From: Epichloe hybrida
Taxonomy: Eukaryota; Ascomycota; Sordariomycetes; Hypocreales; Clavicipitaceae
Assembly (NCBI GenBank): GCA_019022495.1
Contig: JAFEKR010000082.1
Coordinates: 1 to 64,000 of the forward strand
Length of the DNA stretch: 64,000 nucleotides
Direction: 5' to 3'
Program-made: the position numbers and the translations under genes
Part shown: positions 56,709 to 64,000 of the stretch, piece by piece
Layout of the letters: each line of letters starts with the position of its first letter
Numbering within the stretch: the first letter of the stretch is position 1
Notes under the pieces: generated by a model
Database searches by the model: none
What the model was told of the DNA's origin: nothing
The model's input: the letters and a program-made list of their open reading frames with translations, nothing else

Positions 56709-59700
56709 TTACTCGCGGGCCTTCTGCCCATCGCGAACAGCGGCAAGAATCAGCTCCTTGGCTTTCTCTACACCTTCTTTGGTTCCAACAATCTCAATAG
56801 CTTCGTCTTTTGCCTGGTCTCGAGGTACTTGAATCCTACAGTTGCTCTGTTGTCGGATTGAGTTCACTTTTGAACCGTTCGGGCCAATGACATGACGGTA
56901 CGTCTTGGGGTCAGGGAGAATCAGATAACCCGTGGAGTCAGTTTTGTTGGCCTGTTCCAGGGCCTTCTGGATGATATCCTTGGCTTTCTGGACATTCTCG
57001 GGGGTGCCACGTAAAACCCAGGGAATATCTCCCTCCTCAGTCGACACAGTTTGCACTACCTTCCAAGAGTGTGCATCCGCCATCGACTCAGCGTCGTCGG
57101 TAATGAGTGGCAGCGAGCCAGTGTTCGCTCTGGCCGAGCTGTCGGGTCTACTGGGGATAGCTTGCCCGGCATGGTCTACGGTAACCTGATGATTGTTTCG
57201 AAGCTGGCGGAACAGCTGACCATTGTTGGAAACAGCATGATGAGCATTGCGGGGGATCTGAATGCTCTCTCCTTGCTGCTGCTTGACAAGACTGGCGATG
57301 TGCTCCTTGGCTTGCGACACATTCTCAGGGCGTCCCGTCACCTTGACACCAGTCTTGCCGTCACCCTGTCTGGGTACGTCAATCGAAACTGAGAACTTGG
57401 TCTCCATCTGACGCTTCGTGTCGCCACCGCGGCCGATGAGAGATCGGTGATTCTCGATGGGCACTTCAATCACCTCGGTGACCTGGCTATTGCGCTCGGC
57501 AACTATTTCTTGAATACGCTTGATAATCTTCTCAACGACCTCAGTGCGCCCCTCAACCTTGATGGTGTTTCCATCGGCTTCTTGCTTGGGGAACTGAATG
57601 GTACGAGCAAGCTCTCGCCGGTCGTCAGAACCACCAGCGCCAACGACGATTTCCTTGAGGGTAGCACCTGAAAAAGAAATAAAGTCAATAAGCAACAATT
57701 CAAATTGGAAGATTAAGTTGTCCAGATGAATGCAATACATACCACCAGTGCCAATCAAAACCTTGTGGTGCTTCTTATCCACCTCAATAGTCTCAACAAC
57801 TGTGTCATCGAAAACGCTTCGTTTCTCCTCAAGAACCTTGCGTGCCTTGGCAACTTGAGCAGCAGTTCCCTTGATAGATATCTGGACAATTTCGGCATCC
57901 CGGTCGGCAGGGACATCAATACGAGCGCCAGTGATCTGGCGCAGCTCATCAAGAGCAGCGCCGCCTTGGCCGATGAGGGATCCAACCTGTTTCTGCTGGA
58001 CTGGTACAGTGGCAGTCACAGAGTGCTCTTCAAGATACTTGTGTAGAGAGAAAAGCTCGTCTCGTGCTTCGTCAGCGCCCCTTTTCGGGCCACGAATAAT
58101 GACCTCATCTGGAGCTTGCTGACGACGAGGCTTGCCGGCGTCGCTGGCAACATCCGCATTGCTTAGTTCGTCAGACGCTGCTCTGGCTGAGCGTGGGAAG
58201 AAGATGAGGACCTTGTACCGAGTCTGGAGGCGGTTGATTTGACTTCCTTGAGCACCAATGAGCTCACGGTGATACTTGGGGTCGATCTTCATGATATGAG
58301 TCGTCTCATCGGCCAATGTGCGACCGAGGTTTTGAATGTAGCGACGAGCCTCCTCGGCCTTAGCCTTGGGTCCCTTGAGCTCAACTTGTCCCTCCTGGAC
58401 CTGTATCTCAACGTCGAATCGATCTCGAAGCTCCTTAATGTTACTGCCTCCTTTGCCAATAAGATGATTGGCAAATTTTTGAGGGAAATCAAAAGTCAAC
58501 GTGAAACCACGCTCCTTCTCGTCCTCCTTCTCCTGCTCAACAAAGGCCTTCGCCTTTGCGGCAAGAGCTTCGACAGCGGATCTGGGACCACGCAGCGTCA
58601 CGGTGGTGCCCACCTTGGTCACCCTGACAGGGATCTGATCCAATGAGCGACTTTCCTGCTCCTTTTTGATGAAACGTCGAAGTCTCTCGTGGAACTTTGC
58701 GGGTACATCAAGAGAAGCGCTGGACAGAACTTCTTGTTTGTTGATGAAGCCTAAAATGTGTTTCTCGGCTTCCTCAAGAGCCTTTTTAAATACAAGTGCA
58801 TCTGCATCCGAGGGTTTCGTTCGAGGCAGCTGGTAAGGTCCATCAACAGGGTCAGCACCCTCAAACACCAAGAGAACTGGAACATCGGTCTCAGAGGCTT
58901 CAGGCACAACAACGTGGACACCATAATCCTTCTTCACCTTGGGATTGATATCAGTGCGCAGATGCTGGTGGAAGAACGGGTCAACGTGAATGGGCTGCAG
59001 GCGGGAAGGAGGGTGGCCATTGATGATACCCGTGATCTCGGACTGGGCACGAATAGCGTTCTTGCCCTCTCGGGAATACAGCTCCCAAGGCATAGCCCCA
59101 TGCTGAGAGAAAGGGGTGTTGATATGAGTGTTGTAGAGCTTCTCAAGGCGGTCAATCTCCTTCCGTTGACGGAGATAACGAGTGACGTGGCCAGCATGGG
59201 CAGACGCACCTCCGGAGGCGTTGCGGTGGAATCGGCCAATGTCAATGTTGGACATTTGCATACCCATTGCCAGATCCATAGCCCTCTCAAGACCAGCCTG
59301 AACACGATCAGCGGGACCAATGATGGTGACCGTATCTTCTTCTTCCTCAGAAGGTAGGATAATGGCGCATCCGGTCTCCGCGAAGAAGTCATCAGACGGC
59401 ACACCACGGCTTCCAATGATGAACTGATGGCGACCTCTCTGGATAGATAGCTGTTCCAGCTCCAACTGCTCGTGAAGTTCTGCAACTTGTCGCTCAATCT
59501 CGGCGCGAACCCGCTGAATGGCGGCGCGATCACCAGCCAGTTGAATGTGGTCGTCTTCAGCACGAGCAGGGGTGAAAATCGGTCGCTGGCCTGGCTGGGG
59601 GGGAATAGGGGCTGCAACTTGAGACACGGCCTGGTGAGCAGGAACTCGAATTTGAATTCCATGGTCGTCCTCCAAGGTCTGAGCAAGCGAGTTTCCGGGT

Positions 59701-60676
59701 CCGGCAATGAAGGGATAAAAGACTGCAGGGACACCGCGGACCTTGGTCTGCACATTCGCAGATCGCTCGCCAGCGATCTTGAGGAGCTCATTGCGAGCAG
59801 AGGCCGCAGAAAGAGCATTTCCTTCGACAACGACGTCGATGGTAGCTTCATCGTCATCAGCTAAAAGAGCATTTTCCTCGACCTTGGGCAGCTGGATCTT
59901 TGCTCCCGTCTTCTCCTGCAAAGCTCTGATCATAGAGCCACCTTTTCCGATGACATGAGCTCGAGCTGAGTAGGGAATGGGGACCTTGATAGATGTCTGC
60001 ACCATATCAGCGAACTGGAAACAATAGAAAAGGACGACACACGCTGTGATTTCAGACCTACTCTGGTGCCAATCTGCTGAACCAGGTCCTTGAGAGCCTG
60101 TTGAGCAATCTCCTGAGGACCAGTGGCATCAAACCGAAGGCGGCCATTGGATGCCGTAGCCATCGTAATATTTGCTCGTGACTTGCGGTTGATGTCCTTC
60201 AAGATGTCCGGGATTGGTCGCCTCAATTGGCCACGGGGAAGGATGAATTGAGGCTCCAGTGTCACAGTCTCGACATTGCGACCTGGGATGAACATGGAAG
60301 GAGTAGATGCCTTAGACGGAGTGGCGGTACCAGAAGCCGGAGTCGGGGAGCGTGAAGGTCCATTGGGAGACGTGCCAACGCCATTGGCACTGTTCTTAGC
60401 TCCCCAGATAGGGGCAACATTAGCGCTCTTCCCTTTGGGTGCTCCAAGTTCTGGGAAGAGTTCGTGGGATTGTGTGTCGAGAGGAGCCTTGGGATTCTGA
60501 GACTCCTGCTGTTTACCAGCGGATTTTGTACTCATGGGGGCAGCCCAGGACCCAGAGGCGTCGTTGGCTGGCTTAGAAGGAAGATCTTCGTCCGGGACCT
60601 CCTCGACGGTGGCATGGTGGGGGTCCTCGGCGTGCTTCTGGAGAAGCTTCTGGGCGACAGACACTTCGGAGGCCAT
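56709..60676 (-). CDS. SCP160: Multi-KH-domain RNA-binding protein Scp160/vigilin
   Basis: Three exons (60676-60062, 59996-57743, 57667-56709) encode about 1275 residues. Scp160/vigilin binds mRNAs on ER-bound polysomes through an array of KH domains. An N-terminal disordered region (residues ~1-130, Pro/Ser/Thr-rich) leads into the repeats. Clear GxxG loops occur in IGKGGSMIRAL, IGKGGSNIKEL, IGAQGSQINRL, IGQGGAALDEL, IGTGGATLKEI, IGRGGDTKRQM and IGPNGSKVNSI, with further degenerate ones (for example GSRGVPSD, GPGNSLAQ), as expected for this family where many loops have lost the glycine pattern. The second intron (57742-57668) is 75 nt, has no stop and would stay in frame if retained, inserting 25 hydrophobic residues after the GTGG loop; conservation of GTGG|ATLKEI shows it is spliced. 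The first splice joins TR|TSIKVPIPYSARAHV. Confidence 0.93.
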
Positions 60677-63600
60677 TTTTCAAACGTTCGGGCAACGATT
60701 TCAAAGAAGATTGATGAATGAGGGATGGCTTGTTCTGGGCCGGATACGACACGTCACCCGAGTCTTTGCTATATCAAGAGGCTGTCAGTCAGCATGAGCT
60801 TCGTCCCTGTCCATTATAAAGGCTAAGAGAGTCGACATGGCGGTCTCGACATGAAAATTAGTCAATCCTAGAACGTACAATTTCTTTCACCGGCTAGCAC
60901 TTTCCTTAAGGCTAACAAAGACGAGGCAGGGGAGTTCGTAAAAAAAATGCAGTTTGATACTCTTTTTTATTTCTTCTTTGTTGGAGGCTTCTGTGTCTAT
61001 AATGTCACTCAGCCAACCTACAGATGTTTTGAAACGATTACCGGTGACCAGAGGGATAAACCAGAAGAGGCAGAGACCAGAGAAGGGGGGATGATGCCGG
61101 AAGAGAAGGCAAGAAAGAGAATTGTCGAGGCGAAGGAAGTTGAGGGTGAGGTGGTAACCAAGTCTCCCAGCTCTCTCCACCAAAGGGTCAAAGACGAGGG
61201 AAAAAAAGCGGGGCCACCAGTGACCACGCCATGGGTTTCCCTAAGTTAGCTAACAGAGCATTGCACGACAAATTTCTGCCTGTCTACCCAGTCACGAGGT
61301 TCGACATGTGACCTTGAACTACCCGGTAGTCACTTGTGTATTCTAATTAAGCGAGAGGTATTATTAAAAGGAGTGCATGGTGAATGCACAGCCATTGCCT
61401 TTCTTTGATCAATTTTCACGCCGCATGCCTTGGAATTCCATGACCGATTCCATGACCAATCGATCTCGACGCTGCGGACAATTTCAAGAGACCCAAAAAG
61501 GTGAATGACATGAAAAACGAGCAAAAGTCAAGCGTGCATCGTAGCATGAACCAGTTGAGATGTCAGGAGTCATACCGTTTGGCTCGCGAATGACGCACCT
61601 ACCTGGATGGTTTCCTAGGTAAGATGCACACTAAGAGCAATCTCCTGCACTGCGACAAGTCGTCTTTGCATCACACTATATGTATATTCAAAAATTTTTT
61701 TTGGGCTCATTGGTTGTGGCCAATGCATCTAAGTTATGAGAAACATGACAATTGCTGGCGATACCTAGCCAGTACAACAATTAACAATTATATGTGTGTA
61801 TAAATGTACCTTCAATTAGTGAATGTTAATTGCACACAAGCCGTAGTGATCGTAGCGAGGCCTTATCGTGTTCAGAGAGTTATGAAACACGGGGCCTAGC
61901 AGCAGCACGTTTTGACACGGGAAAACGCAAGTGCTGGGACTACCAACTCAAGAAACACGAGACGATTTGGATTCGATGCTCACTTGTATTTGTATCCGCC
62001 TGCGAACCTAGCCCTCGAATGGTAATAGAGGTTCAAACAACCCGCTCGGCGCTGCTAATTTTAATGGAGCTTGTTGTCCAGATTGATGTTACATGTACGG
62101 ATGATGCAGAGTACAAACCACGGTGCGGATAAACGAAAACTGCTCTCTCTGTGCTGTAACGTCACAATAACCAACCAGCAGTACGGAGAAGTCACCAATG
62201 TCGACGGTCAGGGGAGAGTCAATGGATTTGTGTATGTAGGTATGTGCGGAGTATGCTTCAGGGTCCTATTGTCAAGTAGTATTGTGAACATTTCTGGATT
62301 TAATCAACCTTACGGAGTACAGGTCTGTCGAGTTACACAACCTTAACACAACCTTAGTCAGGTCAACAAGTTAGGAGGAGTGGGCGTAATAAGCCGTAGG
62401 CCTACGGAGTGTGCGTGTCCGTTCTCGCGACTGCTGGGCCATTGCAATCGGAACTCTCCTGCTATTAATATGGCGGGTATCATGATGGATGCCAACCGCG
62501 CCGCCAGGTCTCCTTACTCTGATTACGCGGCCACCGGGCCTCGGCCGTATATGTGTTGATGGAGAAGGAGTTTGTTGGGCGACTGTGACGTCGTCGTCTT
62601 GTGCTGCGAATCATAGGCTGGGCCAAGGCCATGCTCATTTAATTTATCAATGCCGTTCAGCACTGTGCCACCCTCAACTTCAAGCTCCTACCAAAAAGGA
62701 TGATTGATGGGTGATGAATTCGGAAGCTTGCGTTTGGGCAGTGGATCTGGAAGATCCGTTGATTAAAATGACTTGTCGTGTTGGCCTCGGACGTGGGGAA
62801 GTTTGACTATGTACAGGTGGATGATGGTCCATGATGAATGGGATGGCTATTAATTACGGATTGGTCTGCTTTTGTAATCCGTAGCTGCGCCCAACACCAG
62901 CCAATGGCCTCGGATCAAGTCACGTTTGAAAGTCGTCGGCCTCCGTGAACAAGACACGCCGAGAGCTGTGTGGGCGTGAGTGATGCGATGCGAATTGAGG
63001 GCTTTTTGAATTCAAGATGCAACAACCTGCACATGAATGCGACGGACAAGTTGTTGGCAACAATGGGGCCCCATGTCATTCTGCGCGACCCAAAACACCC
63101 AAAACACCCAAAACACGGTCCATGTCTGTCTGGTCCATTTCCGCATCATTTTCCGTGGTACAGCATAAAGTTGACAAGGACAGCGGCGGGGGTCGGCGTC
63201 GTCGACGAGTCGCACCTTCAGGCTCAGTGCAGGCATTCCAAGCCGGCTCGCGACCCTCATTAATTTCAAGCAAGCGCAAGTCTAGATTCCCAATCACGAC
63301 CAAGCTCAATTGCTCATCGTGAATGGGTTGTTGCCTGCCTCTTCTCGGTTATTAATTTCCCTCCTACATCCCATCCTCCTGAAGCGTGGCGCGTTGCCTT
63401 TTTTTTTTTCTTCTTTTTTTTTTCTTTTTTGCAGAGTGGCACTCACGAAATTCGCCCATCGAAGATACCACCGTCGCACATCATCCCTCGACCAGCTCCA
63501 CGAATTTGGTCCGGACAGGAACTATTACATTGTACGGAAGCTGAAGCAGCCCCGCTCACTTGTGGTGGTCCCGTTGGTCCCGTTGGTCCCGTTGACACCG

Positions 63601-64000
63601 TTGGCACCGTTATTATTACATGTAAATCACATGTATTTATCAACCGATCGACTTGCAAGATTGAGATCGCCTGTTTATCAGGTAGGTACGTTGAGAAAGA
63701 GTCCAGCACCAAACCAGAAAGGACAGGCTCTGGTCTGGGATTTGGTCTGCTGCAGAAGCAGCGAGGCCACCGTACAGAGGCCACCGTACAGAGGCCGCCG
63801 TAATACAGTGAGAGTGAGAATGCATCAGATCAGATCAACAACTGCCTCTGGCTCGGTGGACGGCATCAAACAACGGGGTGCCTGGGCGCTGGCAAGGGAC
63901 TCCCGAACCACCCTCCCTGCTTTTATTATGTACAGCCTATCCGTACATGTTGCGCATGTACTCCGTACCTTGGCCGTGCCTGCTGACAGTGAGACTTGGA
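60677..64000. other. Intergenic tail, no gene seen
   Basis: 3.3 kb upstream of SCP160 to the window end. Small open frames lack family character. The segment 61660-61830 is AT-rich. It contains the 9-mer TACGGAGTA at 62311-62319 and TACTCCGTA at 63959-63967, CCAAAACAC repeats at about 63090-63117, a GTTGGTCCC nonamer repeat at about 63572-63610, and T-rich tracts at 63400-63430. Confidence 0.5.

Noticed and set aside
60887..61249. Open frames on both strands upstream of SCP160
   Set aside because: No domain; composition typical of noncoding sequence.

Overview
The window is chromosomal DNA from a filamentous ascomycete, most likely an insect- or plant-associated member of the Hypocreales (Clavicipitaceae-like). 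The evidence is short spliceosomal introns (about 50-120 nt, GT...AG), Kozak-like starts, the fungal ergosterol, sphingolipid and QCR6 genes, and a two-module NRPS of a type known from Epichloe and Metarhizium. About 19 protein genes are supportable. I built the exon models by eye from splice sites and family conservation. Summed exon lengths are multiples of three for every gene except two, and those two each carry an apparent one-base frameshift.

Layout: 0.6-3.0 kb (-) cytochrome b5-fused delta-8 sphingolipid desaturase; 5.6-6.4 kb aminoglycoside-phosphotransferase-like pseudogene; 7.5-9.0 kb (+) DUF2461 protein; 10.2-11.3 kb (-) NMN adenylyltransferase, with a 79-bp hairpin element just upstream; 12.6-14.5 kb (-) Kch1-type potassium transporter with a frameshift; 16.0-16.3 kb TA-flanked MITE; 17.1-17.8 kb (+) roadblock/LAMTOR2-like protein; 18.6-20.6 kb (-) unknown basic/Ser-Pro-rich protein; 21.6-22.8 kb (+) double-domain glyoxalase I; 24.1-25.1 kb (+) degenerate 3-phosphoglycerate dehydrogenase; 26.1-28.1 kb (+) Mam3/CNNM-type DUF21-CBS protein with a one-base frameshift; 28.5-31.8 kb a divergent aromatic-ring catabolic pair (muconate-cyclase-type beta-propeller and intradiol dioxygenase); 32.7-35.0 kb (+) Rid1-like GTPase-binding protein; 35.8-36.7 kb (-) RraA-like aldolase; 38.5-39.3 kb (+) WBP2-like GRAM protein; 40.0-40.9 kb (+) QCR6; 41.3-41.6 kb desaturase relic; 42.0-50.6 kb (-) the NRPS; 52.2-53.8 kb (+) divergent MFS transporter; 54.3-55.9 kb (-) ERG27; 56.7-60.7 kb (-) Scp160/vigilin; 60.7-64.0 kb no gene seen.

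The most interesting system is the single-exon 2869-residue NRPS with order (truncated C)-A-T-C-A-MT-T-R. This is the domain order of peramine synthetase (PerA) and the Metarhizium pyrrolopyrazine synthetases (PpzA). It sits divergently from an MFS transporter, with no obvious tailoring enzymes and no cluster regulator in the window. This suggests a minimal dipeptide-alkaloid locus whose transporter exports the product. A second theme is gene decay: an APH-like gene, a PGDH duplicate with two premature TAG codons and deletions, and a desaturase fragment next to the NRPS. Two MITE-like elements and a strongly enriched intergenic 9-mer (TACGGAGTA / TACTCCGTA) make up the rest of the accessory signal.
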